Assembly (NCBI RefSeq): GCF_001435445.1
Contig: NZ_AZDH01000001.1
Coordinates: forward strand, 62,001 to 126,000
Length of the DNA stretch: 64,000 nucleotides
Origin: Companilactobacillus kimchii DSM 13961 = JCM 10707
GTDB taxonomy: Bacteria > Bacillota > Bacilli > Lactobacillales > Lactobacillaceae
Reading direction: 5' to 3'
Below are positions 27,179 through 35,666 of this stretch, piece by piece. Numbering within the stretch: position 1 is the first letter of the stretch; each line of letters opens with the position of its first letter. Made by a program: the position numbers and the translations under genes. The notes beneath the pieces are model-generated. The model was not told the origin of the DNA, searched no databases, and saw only the letters and a list, made by a program, of their open reading frames with translations.

Positions 27179-27622
27179 TTAACCAATAGCTAAATCGTCT
27201 AAATACTGCATTCTCTTCTTAACTCCACGGTTATAAAAGAATTTGTAGAGCATTCCGATAAAGATAAAATTAGTTTGATTACGTGCATTGTTAAAAGTGT
27301 TTTGTTCTGAATAAATTAAGAATTTTTTACCACGTTTATTAGTTTCAAATTCATAAGTTTGTAAAATTTCACCATCGGGCTGTTTCGTTTCAAACTGGAA
27401 CAACTTATTTTTAATGATATCTTTGACCGTCATTGTATTTGTCGTGGTAAATTTCTTCATTTTCGTAGTTAATTGGGCTTGAATCTTCGTACCCTTTTCT
27501 AAGTGTCTAATTCTGGGATCTGTACGTTGAAAATACTTCAATTGTTCATTGATTAAGGTTTGGTACAAATCCGCTTGATCAGCATTATATGAATATTTAT
27601 ATTTCAACGTATCAGTTCTCAT
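27179..27622 (-). CDS. DUF3284-like protein
   Basis: 147 residues, soluble, START-like in secondary-structure pattern, matching the DUF3284 proteins often found in lactobacillar PTS operons. The N-terminal TDTLKYKYSYNADQADLYQT and central GEILQTYEFET segments are typical. Function unknown; its constant place beside EIIC genes suggests a helper or sensor role. AAGGAG precedes ATG 27622. It lies 12 bases after EIIC. Confidence 0.75.
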   Translation of the reverse strand: MRTDTLKYKYSYNADQADLYQTLINEQLKYFQRTDPRIRHLEKGTKIQAQLTTKMKKFTTTNTMTVKDIIKNKLFQFETKQPDGEILQTYEFETNKRGKKFLIYSEQNTFNNARNQTNFIFIGMLYKFFYNRGVKKRMQYLDDLAIG

Positions 27623-27634
27623 AATTATTGCTCC

Positions 27635-28948
27635 TTATTTATCAGTAGCACCGGCCTCTTGTTGATTGGCTGCTGCTTGTTCTTCTTTCAAGAATTCGTT
27701 ATCCATTGCTTTCAAGAATGGAATCCAAATCAACGTCATAACGACAACGTCGACAATTTGTAGGATGGCACCGGCAATTGATCCCGTACCTAACCATCCA
27801 GCTAAGAAAATAGGTGTCGTCCAAACGACCGTCGCACCAATTGGTCTTGGAACCAACCCAGCAGCAATAGCAAAGTAAGAAATTGTTGTTGAAACAAGTG
27901 GTGCTAAGATCCATGGAACTAACAAAACAGGATTTAAAACAATAGGTAAACCATAAGTCATAGGTTCTGAAACATTGAAGATAGCTGGAGCAAAAACAGT
28001 TCTCATAGTTGTCTTCATACGAACTGATTTAGCCAAGAAGAAAGCAAAGACTAGTGCACAGCCTAATTGCATACCTTGGTTAACGAAAACACCCATGAAT
28101 GTTGTGTTAATAATATGTGGAAGATGAGCTGCACCTGCTTTATAAGCATTGTAGTTTTGAATGGCTAAAGCTCCCATAATAGGATCAATGATTGAGTTAA
28201 CAAGCAAAGTACCATGAACACCGAACCACCAGAATAGTTGTGTAAAGAATACGGCTACTAGAACGGCTGGAAGTGTTCCACCTAATCCCATAAGTGGTTG
28301 TTGTAAAATTTCATAAACAAAGTCAACTGCATTTCCCCACTGTGTGAAAGTGAAGATATAACGAATAATATTAAATAGTAGTAATGGAGCTGCACCAGGA
28401 ATGATGGCAACAAATGATTCAGCAATCATAGGAGGAACAGAATCAGGCATCTTAATAGTGATATGAGCTGCACTGATAGCGCAATAAATCTTTGTAGCAA
28501 TAATGGCTACGATGATACCAACGAACATACCTTGAGCACCTAAATCATTGATAGCAATGAATGCACCCATCTTTTTGTCAGTACCAATAGGAAGTAACAT
28601 CAAAAAACTAGATAGTGAAATGGCACCAGCGAAGATCTTTTGCTGACCATAGTGTCCGGCCAATTGATATCCAATACCAAAGACAATAAATAGTGCTGAA
28701 ACTGACATTGTTGCGTTACCAACTGGTCCGAAGAAGTCAGTCAAAAAGGTATTGAACCATTTTGGCAAGAACCCTCCAAAACCAAACGTTGTAGGTAAGT
28801 TTTGCAAAATAACCATGATAGAACCAAACATCGTGGCTGGGAAAGCTAACATAAAGCCATCACGTAAACTTAGAAGATATTTATTGGCACCAATTAGTTC
28901 TGAAATTGGCCCCATTTTCTTCTGAAATGCATTTAAAAAGTTTTTCAT
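27635..28948 (-). CDS. PTS EIIC, lactose/cellobiose family (orphan, galactoside operon)
   Basis: 437-residue permease with about ten membrane segments and motifs ITIKMPDSVPPMIAESF, WWFGVHGTLLVNSI and FNVSEPMTYGLP. First gene of the operon. No EIIA or EIIB is nearby. Its cargo should be a galactoside used by the downstream GH36/GH42 enzymes, yet those enzymes normally act on unphosphorylated sugar (see findings). Expression is set by the operators at 28974-29023. Confidence 0.88.
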   Translation of the reverse strand: MKNFLNAFQKKMGPISELIGANKYLLSLRDGFMLAFPATMFGSIMVILQNLPTTFGFGGFLPKWFNTFLTDFFGPVGNATMSVSALFIVFGIGYQLAGHYGQQKIFAGAISLSSFLMLLPIGTDKKMGAFIAINDLGAQGMFVGIIVAIIATKIYCAISAAHITIKMPDSVPPMIAESFVAIIPGAAPLLLFNIIRYIFTFTQWGNAVDFVYEILQQPLMGLGGTLPAVLVAVFFTQLFWWFGVHGTLLVNSIIDPIMGALAIQNYNAYKAGAAHLPHIINTTFMGVFVNQGMQLGCALVFAFFLAKSVRMKTTMRTVFAPAIFNVSEPMTYGLPIVLNPVLLVPWILAPLVSTTISYFAIAAGLVPRPIGATVVWTTPIFLAGWLGTGSIAGAILQIVDVVVMTLIWIPFLKAMDNEFLKEEQAAANQQEAGATDK

Positions 28949-28973
28949 TTCATGATTCCCCTCTTTACTATTA

Positions 28974-29023
28974 TGTAAACGTTTACAAGAATTACTATAA
29001 CTGTTTAGTTAACGTTTACACAA
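28974..29023 (-). promoter_or_regulatory. Galactoside operon promoter with two LacI/CcpA-type operators
   Basis: Minus-strand -35 TTGTGT (complement of 29018-29023), 18-bp spacer, -10 TATAGT (complement of 28994-28999). Site 1 TGTAAACGTTTACA (28974-28987) is a perfect palindrome just after the -10. Site 2 AGTTAACGTTTACA (29007-29020) overlaps the -35. Centres are 33 bp apart, about three helical turns. Both also match the cre consensus (14/14 and 13/14), so either LacI-family protein could bind. Confidence 0.72.
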
Positions 29024-29075
29024 CCCTAAATAAAAAATATCTATTATTTTTTTATAAATAACAGATATTTCAAAT

Positions 29076-30119
29076 TTATTTATTCTTTTTTGTTAGATCG
29101 CGTATTGAATCTCTTATCTTCAGTTCACTTGAACAAACTATTTGAATAGGCATCTTTCGATCCCCTATCATTTTCTCGCGTGCAACCTTAACAGCAATTC
29201 GTCCCATTTCTTCAGAATCCATTTTAATACTCGAAAGTGTTGGTGTCAGATAACGATTCATTTCTACATCATCAAAACTAACGACTGAAATATCATCAGG
29301 AATTTTTAACCCGGCATTACTGATAGCTTTGTAAACACCCATAGCCATGGGGTCACTCGCTACTAAAATAGCCGTTGGTAAATCATCACCTTGCAAAATT
29401 TCACTAGTCATTTGTAAAGCATCCTCAGCTGACCATTGACCAATATTAACATCCGTATACTTAGATAAATCGTGAAGTTGCATCCAACTACTATAGGCGT
29501 CAGCTCTTACCTCATGTCTACTATTGATCCGACTGCCGCCCACATCTACAATGCTGCTGCGGCCACCAACAAAAGCAATATTGCAATGTCCCTTTTCATA
29601 AAGCAGATCCAAAACTCTATAAGTCTTCGCAATAAAATCAGTCTGAATCCGATCATATTTTTCATCACTAATATAATTATCTACTAGTACTAAGTTAGGA
29701 TTCTTATCCATGATGATATCCATTGCGGTATCGGTCATCTGGCCCACCATAATAATTGCGCCATACCTGGATAACTGATCCCAATCTTTTTTTTCATCCC
29801 GCATTCCAAAAACTTTTGTAACCTGTAAGCGCCATTCAGCAGCTTCTTCTTCAATTCCACGATGAATGGCTAAGAAATAAGGATCTTTCAATTCAGAATC
29901 ACTATTGTGACGTAAAATCAGTCCAATGGACATATCCGCATTAGCATTTCTTGGACTACGAATATTCTTTTCCTTTGAATAGTGCAAACGATTGGCAATA
30001 TCAATTACACGCTTACGAGTATTTTCATTAATACTGAAGCTCTCGTCATTATTAAGAATTCGCGACACACTAGCCGCTGAAACTCCGGCCATCTTTGCTA
30101 TATCTCTTATACTTGCCAT
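29076..30119 (-). CDS. LacI-family repressor of the galactoside operon
   Basis: 347 residues: HTH at the N-terminus (SIRDIAKMAGVSAASVSRIL, hinge about 45-60) and a periplasmic-binding-protein-like effector domain. Located immediately upstream of the galactoside operon on the same strand, so the operators at 28974-29023 are its likely targets, with galactose or a galactoside as inducer. A related half-site (TAGTTACGTTTACTA, 30149-30163) lies 30 bases before its own start, suggesting autoregulation. Confidence 0.88.
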   Translation of the reverse strand: MASIRDIAKMAGVSAASVSRILNNDESFSINENTRKRVIDIANRLHYSKEKNIRSPRNANADMSIGLILRHNSDSELKDPYFLAIHRGIEEEAAEWRLQVTKVFGMRDEKKDWDQLSRYGAIIMVGQMTDTAMDIIMDKNPNLVLVDNYISDEKYDRIQTDFIAKTYRVLDLLYEKGHCNIAFVGGRSSIVDVGGSRINSRHEVRADAYSSWMQLHDLSKYTDVNIGQWSAEDALQMTSEILQGDDLPTAILVASDPMAMGVYKAISNAGLKIPDDISVVSFDDVEMNRYLTPTLSSIKMDSEEMGRIAVKVAREKMIGDRKMPIQIVCSSELKIRDSIRDLTKKNK

Positions 30120-30200
30120 TTGTTTACCTCATATCGACGTTTAGTGTTTAGTTACGTTTACTATAGACTAATTCAGGATAATGTTCAAAGGTCTAGACAG

Positions 30201-30244
30201 AAAAAGATGACAAACATTTTGTATGTTGTTTGACATCTTTTTGT
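30201..30244 (-). terminator. Terminator after the AraD-like gene
   Basis: 11-bp stem with one mismatch (GATGACAAACA with TGTTTGACATC) flanked by A and T runs, loop of 10. It ends the pentose-type PTS operon on the minus strand. Confidence 0.75.
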
Positions 30245-30280
30245 TTTAAACAATATTTGTGGTCCTCACTAATCCATTAT

Positions 30281-30976
30281 CTACTTTTGTCCATAATAGG
30301 CATTTCTTCCATGCTTACGATAATAATGTTTATCCAATAAGAATTGTGGCACTTCACAAGATTTTCTAGTTAATTGTAAAGTATGATAATCCATCTCTGA
30401 AACGATTTCTAGAACTTTTGCATTATAAACTGCTTTATCCGCAGTCTCACCCCAAGTAAAGGGGCCATGTTGACGAACCAATACTGCAGGAACATCCATA
30501 TAGTCAATATTCCTTTCTTTAAATGTTCTAGAAATAACAACGCCCGTATTATATTCATAGGCTGACTCAATTTCCTTTTTAGTCAATGCATCTGATACAG
30601 GCACTGAGCCATAAAAAGTATCAGCATGTGTTGTCCCTAAAGCTGGCACATCAATACCTGCTTGTGCAAATGAGACTGCCCATGGTGAATGTGTATGTAC
30701 AATCCCGCCAATCTTTTTAAAGTGTTTGTACAAATAAGCATGTGTTGGCGTATCACTCGATGGATTTAAATCTCCTTCAACAGCTTTGCCATCAAAATCA
30801 CAAACAACCATATCATCAGGTTTCATTTTATTATAATCGACTCCTGATGGTTTAATAACAAACAATTCCTTATTTCTATCTACTGCTGAGACATTTCCCC
30901 AAGTAAAATTAACAAGATTCAATTTAGGTAAACGCATATTTTGCTCATAGACATACTTTTTTAAATCTTCTAACAT
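30281..30976 (-). CDS. L-ribulose-5-phosphate 4-epimerase family (AraD/UlaF/SgaE)
   Basis: 231-residue class II aldolase-like epimerase. Zinc ligands are in HTHSPWA (about 92-97) and RQHGPF (about 167), with GNVSAVDR and IKPSGVDY near the N-terminus as in AraD. It converts L-ribulose-5-P to D-xylulose-5-P, feeding the phosphoketolase route. I start at ATG 30976 after GGAGG; an open upstream stretch to 31000 is the ribosome site itself. It is the last gene of the operon with a galactitol-type PTS and no kinase or dehydrogenase. Confidence 0.87.
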   Translation of the reverse strand: MLEDLKKYVYEQNMRLPKLNLVNFTWGNVSAVDRNKELFVIKPSGVDYNKMKPDDMVVCDFDGKAVEGDLNPSSDTPTHAYLYKHFKKIGGIVHTHSPWAVSFAQAGIDVPALGTTHADTFYGSVPVSDALTKKEIESAYEYNTGVVISRTFKERNIDYMDVPAVLVRQHGPFTWGETADKAVYNAKVLEIVSEMDYHTLQLTRKSCEVPQFLLDKHYYRKHGRNAYYGQK

Positions 30977-31000
30977 TCTACTTCCTCCAAAATAAATCAC

Positions 31001-33094
31001 TTATAACATTAACTTTCGTATTTCTAATTTGTCCTTCGATACTAATATTTTATTTATCTTTTCTGTGTTTCTCACTATGCTTATTAATTCTTCTAGAACA
31101 CGATCATGTTCATGATTGCTTCCTGGGGACAAAACAAACATACATGAAACATTAACCTTTTGATTTTTTTCGGCTATAATTACGGGATTATCCAAAAGAA
31201 CCATTGAAATTCCCACTCTATTACTTCCATTCTTCGGCGAAGCATGAGCCATAAATATATCATCAGAAATTAACATATATGGTCCATATTTTTTAATAAG
31301 CTTAACTATTTCATTTTCATACCGAGGTTCAATAATTTCCTGCTGGCTTAACATTCTACATCCAGTATGTAAAACATCCAACCATGTCGTATTCTTATTT
31401 ACGTGCATAATTTTTATATTTCGAAGAGTCAATAGTTCTCTCAACGAAGGCCTATTTAATTTATTTGTATTAATACTTTTATTTGGATAAATAAAATCAT
31501 CCAAATCCGATCGTAATTTTTTAGAATCATTAATTTCTGCGTACTCAGAAATTATATTCATTAGATGACTTATTACATCAGTGTTATGTTCCATTTTCAA
31601 CGGTAAATACTTTCTAAACTCATCTTCAATAACAACCTGATCTCGATTTGTAAGAACCGCTTTTACCTTTATAACAGGAATTGGATAATTATTTTTTTCT
31701 ATCGAGGCTGTACTAATTATCAATTTAGATTGATATTTTATTTTGAAAACTTTTGATAAATCCTTTATTTCCAATGGCATTGAGAATTTTATCAATGGAT
31801 ACTTTTTACTTAACTCTGAATACAACATCTCTGAAGTTCCTATCCCACTAGAACAAACTAAGAGAATTTCTGCCAATGCTGCTTTTTGAATTCTGTCACT
31901 CTCACCAATATCAGAATATTCGGTTTCTTCACCGGATCCGAAATACAAACATATAAGCGCTATTTCATTAACTGGAATTCTTTCATTTAGATACTTTTCT
32001 AATGGTTCACATGCTATGACCGTGAACTGTATCAATTTAGGATATTTCTTCTTAATTTCATCTACTTCATTCGAAACATATGGTAGATGAAATTTCACTC
32101 TAAAAAATGTCGCATATAAATGGTTACTTAACACTTTAATAAAAGAATCATTGGCCAATTGTTCATTCGTTAACTGTTCATATCTAAATACTATTTTTCT
32201 AGATATTTTAGTCATATCTTCATATAATCCAACATTGACACAACCTATATCCATAACTTGTGAACACAACATTACCTTACTGAGAAAGACAACTTCTCCA
32301 GAGTAATAAACTCCTTTAAATAATTTATTAAAAATTCCTTCGCTCGTTGTAAGTACTCCATGTGTATTTTCGGCAATCCAGTAATAATCTTTTTCATTAG
32401 TTACTATATTGTTATTACTAATTCGCCATTCAAAGAAAATCAACAGATATGTTAATAAGGTAATAGAATTTTCTGAGAAATCCATTTCTAACGACTTTTG
32501 ACTATCAACTACTAGCTTATAATAGCCATTCCAATCAACACCTATTTTCTTAATATGACTTTTTATAGATTGATTATTTCTTTGTAAAAGTTCATATATC
32601 ATCAATCGTATATATCTTTCATTATTATTTAATTTTCGACCTCTATTGGTAGTTATTATATTTATTTCCGGAAATAACTGATTTATAGCCTTGAAGTCTT
32701 TGATTATTGTATTTCTAGAGCAATTAAACATTTCTGAAAGCTTATTAATTGATACATTATAATGACCATCGATTAATAACCAAATAATCTCTGATAATCT
32801 ATTTTCCTTACTTAAGTCTTGAAAATTCTCGACTGGAACACCTTTTACAATCTTCTTCTTAAACAATGTTTCCTTAGCATCATTTAGTAACTTATATCCA
32901 TGATTAGGAACATTCTGTATTTCTGTTATTCCTTCTTCACGTAAATAAGTATTAATTTCCGACAACCTATTAAACGCAGTCCTTCTAGAGACTTCAAATA
33001 ATTCCATGATTTCTTTTAAAGTAATAAATTTATTAAACTTAGTGAAATGATTTAGTAATTGCTCGGCACCCTTAGACAAATCTTTTTCCATCAT
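31001..33094 (-). CDS. PRD/EIIB/EIIA transcription activator (BglG/MtlR type)
   Basis: About 697 residues. Two N-terminal HTH units (about 15-60 and 85-135), two PRD domains (about 170-400), an EIIB-Gat-like domain with LLVCSSGIGTSEML (about 410-420), and a C-terminal EIIA_2-like domain with MAHASPKNG (about 615). Such proteins read PTS phosphorylation state and activate the linked operon. It lies between EIIB and the epimerase gene and is probably part of the operon it controls. ATG 33094 or 33091 follows AAGGGTG; GTG 33100 lies in that ribosome site and is less likely. Confidence 0.88.
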   Translation of the reverse strand: MMEKDLSKGAEQLLNHFTKFNKFITLKEIMELFEVSRRTAFNRLSEINTYLREEGITEIQNVPNHGYKLLNDAKETLFKKKIVKGVPVENFQDLSKENRLSEIIWLLIDGHYNVSINKLSEMFNCSRNTIIKDFKAINQLFPEINIITTNRGRKLNNNERYIRLMIYELLQRNNQSIKSHIKKIGVDWNGYYKLVVDSQKSLEMDFSENSITLLTYLLIFFEWRISNNNIVTNEKDYYWIAENTHGVLTTSEGIFNKLFKGVYYSGEVVFLSKVMLCSQVMDIGCVNVGLYEDMTKISRKIVFRYEQLTNEQLANDSFIKVLSNHLYATFFRVKFHLPYVSNEVDEIKKKYPKLIQFTVIACEPLEKYLNERIPVNEIALICLYFGSGEETEYSDIGESDRIQKAALAEILLVCSSGIGTSEMLYSELSKKYPLIKFSMPLEIKDLSKVFKIKYQSKLIISTASIEKNNYPIPVIKVKAVLTNRDQVVIEDEFRKYLPLKMEHNTDVISHLMNIISEYAEINDSKKLRSDLDDFIYPNKSINTNKLNRPSLRELLTLRNIKIMHVNKNTTWLDVLHTGCRMLSQQEIIEPRYENEIVKLIKKYGPYMLISDDIFMAHASPKNGSNRVGISMVLLDNPVIIAEKNQKVNVSCMFVLSPGSNHEHDRVLEELISIVRNTEKINKILVSKDKLEIRKLML

Positions 33095-33167
33095 AATCAC
33101 CCTTATAAATGAATAGTAAGGCGATAAAAAAAATAGTTCCGAACGTCAGAACTACTTTTCTTATTAA

Positions 33168-33461
33168 TTATTTCAAATCTAATTCATCAACCACTTTATC
33201 AATAACAGTATCAACACCAATATTTGTTAATAATGGTAACCCATTAATAACCGGAATTTTAATGGCATCATTATCATATTGCGTAGTCGTAATTGCCATA
33301 TCATACTGCCCTGATAGAGCTTCAACCTCTGCAACTGATGATTGACCTAATTTATACTCATCTTGTGAAATCCCACGTGCATCTAATTCTTCTTGTAATT
33401 TGTTCATTGCTGCAGTACTTGTAACAACTCCTGCACCACAAGCTAATAAAATTTTTTTCAT
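33168..33461 (-). CDS. PTS EIIB, galactitol family
   Basis: 97-residue phosphocarrier with the phospho-Cys C8 in LACGAGVVTSTAA, the galactitol-type P-loop. It passes phosphate from EIIA to the sugar on EIIC. It is 33 bases after EIIC. All three components of this PTS are present (EIIA 34908, EIIC 33495), unlike the orphan EIIC systems in the window. Confidence 0.9.
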   Translation of the reverse strand: MKKILLACGAGVVTSTAAMNKLQEELDARGISQDEYKLGQSSVAEVEALSGQYDMAITTTQYDNDAIKIPVINGLPLLTNIGVDTVIDKVVDELDLK

Positions 33462-33494
33462 AATTTTATCTTCCCTTTATATTCGATATAAATA

Positions 33495-34889
33495 TTATTT
33501 AGTTTCTGCTACTTTAGTACTATTTTCTTCTTCAATAATCTTCTTACGATTCCAAATACATAATCCAATAACCAAAACAAGTCCTATACCGTAAGCGATA
33601 ATCTTATGTGTAGCTACTTGAACGAATAACCATGGAAATGGGTTTGAACCATAATCAATACTTGAAATTAATGACGATCCCTTTGGAATTGCAAAGTGTG
33701 CAGCTCTTGCACTCTTAGTAATAAGTGGGGCTAAATTAGTTCCTATCCAAAGTCCAATAATTACGTTTACAGCACCGATAATAAATGTACGGAAAAAGTC
33801 GCCATGTGTAATTGAAACAATTAATGGAAACATAAACACAAAACCAACTAAACCAATGGTAGGTAGAAATTGATTGCCGGGTAAAATAAAGGCAAACAAT
33901 AAGGCAACAGGTATCATTAATGTTGCACAAGCCAATACTACTGGATTACCAATACCTACAGCGGTATCCATACCAATATAAATTTTACGGTTACCTGAGA
34001 ACTTCTTTTGTGTAAACTTCTGAATATTTGTAGATACAGGAACAACACCTTGTAATAATAAAGCTGCCATTTTTGGTGTAATAATCATAACGGCTGACAA
34101 GGTTACACCCATTAACATCACTTTACCCAGCTTAGTTGCAATAGTCATACCGGGTACAAATCCATACGCAAGAATTCCAATGATAATACCAATGACAAAA
34201 CCTAATAATGTTGGTTCTCCCCATGAACCAAATTTCTTATTAAAATCTTTTGCTTCGAGGTGAATCTTATTAATGCCAGGTATTCTATCTAAAATCCAAT
34301 TTATAGCAATCGCAAATGGAACAAATGAACCAGCATATCCATGTGGAATTGAAATTCCGGGTAGTCCTAAATATTTTTCAGATAATGGAGCTGTACGATC
34401 AGCGATAACCATAATGACAATCATATTTACACTTGCTAAGAATAAACTTAAAACTATATCTTTTGTGAGTGCATAAACCAAAGACCCACTAAATGCAAAG
34501 TGCCAAAAATCCCAAATATCGACATCAATGGTCGATGTAGTCTTGGTAAGAAGCATAATAATATTAATTGCGATTCCTAAGGGAATCATGCTTACACCAA
34601 CAGCCGTACCATAAGCAATGGCTGATGCGGATGGCCATCCAACATCAATAACCTGAAGATTTAAATGCATAACAGAAATCATATTTTTAATGGCTGGATT
34701 CATTACATCAGTCAAAATAGAAACTGTAGCATTTAATCCAATAAATCCAATACCAACCATCAGACCACCACGTAATGCTTTTGTAAATGGAACTTTAACT
34801 GCCAATCCAAATAGCAACATAACAATGGGAATCATTACAGTTGGTCCGAGACTAACAATGTACATAATAAAATCAATAACATGACTCAT
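33495..34889 (-). CDS. PTS EIIC, galactitol/pentitol family
   Basis: 464-residue permease of the GatC type with about eleven hydrophobic segments. Typical stretches: MVGIGFIGLNATVSIL, GWPSASAIAYGTAVG, MDTAVGIGNPVV and the C-terminal PWLFVQVATHKI. GatC relatives carry galactitol, arabitol, ribitol or xylitol and other linear sugars. Together with the epimerase the cargo is probably a five-carbon polyol or ketose. 18 bases separate it from EIIA. Confidence 0.9.
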   Translation of the reverse strand: MSHVIDFIMYIVSLGPTVMIPIVMLLFGLAVKVPFTKALRGGLMVGIGFIGLNATVSILTDVMNPAIKNMISVMHLNLQVIDVGWPSASAIAYGTAVGVSMIPLGIAINIIMLLTKTTSTIDVDIWDFWHFAFSGSLVYALTKDIVLSLFLASVNMIVIMVIADRTAPLSEKYLGLPGISIPHGYAGSFVPFAIAINWILDRIPGINKIHLEAKDFNKKFGSWGEPTLLGFVIGIIIGILAYGFVPGMTIATKLGKVMLMGVTLSAVMIITPKMAALLLQGVVPVSTNIQKFTQKKFSGNRKIYIGMDTAVGIGNPVVLACATLMIPVALLFAFILPGNQFLPTIGLVGFVFMFPLIVSITHGDFFRTFIIGAVNVIIGLWIGTNLAPLITKSARAAHFAIPKGSSLISSIDYGSNPFPWLFVQVATHKIIAYGIGLVLVIGLCIWNRKKIIEEENSTKVAETK

Positions 34890-34907
34890 TTTCTTTTCCC
34901 CCCGTAA

Positions 34908-35363
34908 CTAATCTATTTGTTTCGAAACAATTTCATATATTTCATCATTATCATCAAGATTAGATATCTTAGTTAATAAATCCTGATTCTGAAACATCTT
35001 CATAAGTTTCTGTAGCATATCCACTTGACTATGTGGTTCTTTCATAGCTAGCATGACTACAATTTTTACATTTATACTTTCGTCATTTTTTGCCATGTTA
35101 TGAAATTCTACCGGATTCTTTAAAATTGCAATTGCTATTGCTGATTGTTTTACATACTTTACATCTGTATGTGGTATAGCAACTGGGATATCGCCAATTG
35201 GTAATCCTGTTGGATAAACTCTCTCTCTTTCCTTAACTGCCTGTTCAAAATCCTTATTAACTTTTCCAGCTTTAAATAGTTTTTCAGCTAAATAATGAAT
35301 GATTTCGTTAGAATTTTTACTATCTACTTTGGAAAAAATCAGATTTCTTTGTGTTACTTCCAT
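34908..35363 (-). CDS. PTS EIIA, galactitol/fructose family
   Basis: 151-residue EIIA_2 protein with the active His in PVAIPHTDVKYV (about residue 67) and YPTGLPIGDIP before it. It is the first gene of the operon; GAGGAGG lies nine bases before ATG 35363, and a cre-like site is 57 bases upstream. It receives phosphate from HPr and serves the EIIB/EIIC pair. Confidence 0.9.
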   Translation of the reverse strand: MEVTQRNLIFSKVDSKNSNEIIHYLAEKLFKAGKVNKDFEQAVKERERVYPTGLPIGDIPVAIPHTDVKYVKQSAIAIAILKNPVEFHNMAKNDESINVKIVVMLAMKEPHSQVDMLQKLMKMFQNQDLLTKISNLDDNDEIYEIVSKQID

Positions 35364-35419
35364 TCTTTTGCCTCCTCTCTGCAGGTTTAAGTTCTTTACA
35401 ATCTCTATTAAAGCAACAA

Positions 35420-35433
35420 TGAAAGCGTTTAAA
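35420..35433 (-). promoter_or_regulatory. cre-like site upstream of the pentose-type PTS operon
   Basis: TGAAAGCGTTTAAA matches 13 of 14 positions of TGWAANCGNTNWCA and lies 57 bases before the EIIA start, consistent with CcpA repression. Confidence 0.55.
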
Positions 35434-35511
35434 AAGTTAACATTAAAAAATAAATGAGTGCAACTAGTGCACTACCCTCCTTTTAGCTACTTATCCTTAC
35501 GGATTCATACG

Positions 35512-35546
35512 AAAAGAGTCTAGAAAGTGTTCTAGACTCTTTTTAT
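35512..35546. terminator. Orphan terminator-like hairpin between divergent genes
   Basis: Perfect 14-bp stem (AAAAGAGTCTAGAA 35512-35525 with 35530-35543), 4-base loop, T run on the plus strand. No gene ends here: EIIA starts leftward at 35363 and the reductase starts rightward at 35667. The rest of this 303-base gap holds cre-like sites (35420, 35587) and an AGTGCA/TGCACT repeat near 35457-35473. Confidence 0.6.
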
Positions 35547-35586
35547 CATCCTAATGCAATAAACATTAAGAATTAATTTAACAATA

Positions 35587-35635
35587 TGTAAACGGTATCT
35601 TTTTTGTTGACTTCTCGACTCTATCCTTCAATAAT
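35587..35635 (+). promoter_or_regulatory. Promoter of the aldo/keto reductase with an adjoining cre-like site
   Basis: TGTAAACGGTATCT (35587-35600) matches 13/14 cre positions. It is followed by -35 TTGACT (35607-35612), 17-bp spacer and weak -10 AATAAT (35630-35635). A cre just upstream of -35 can mean activation by CcpA. Confidence 0.5.
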
Positions 35636-35666
35636 TAAAGTGATACTTAATATTGGAGGCAATCAT

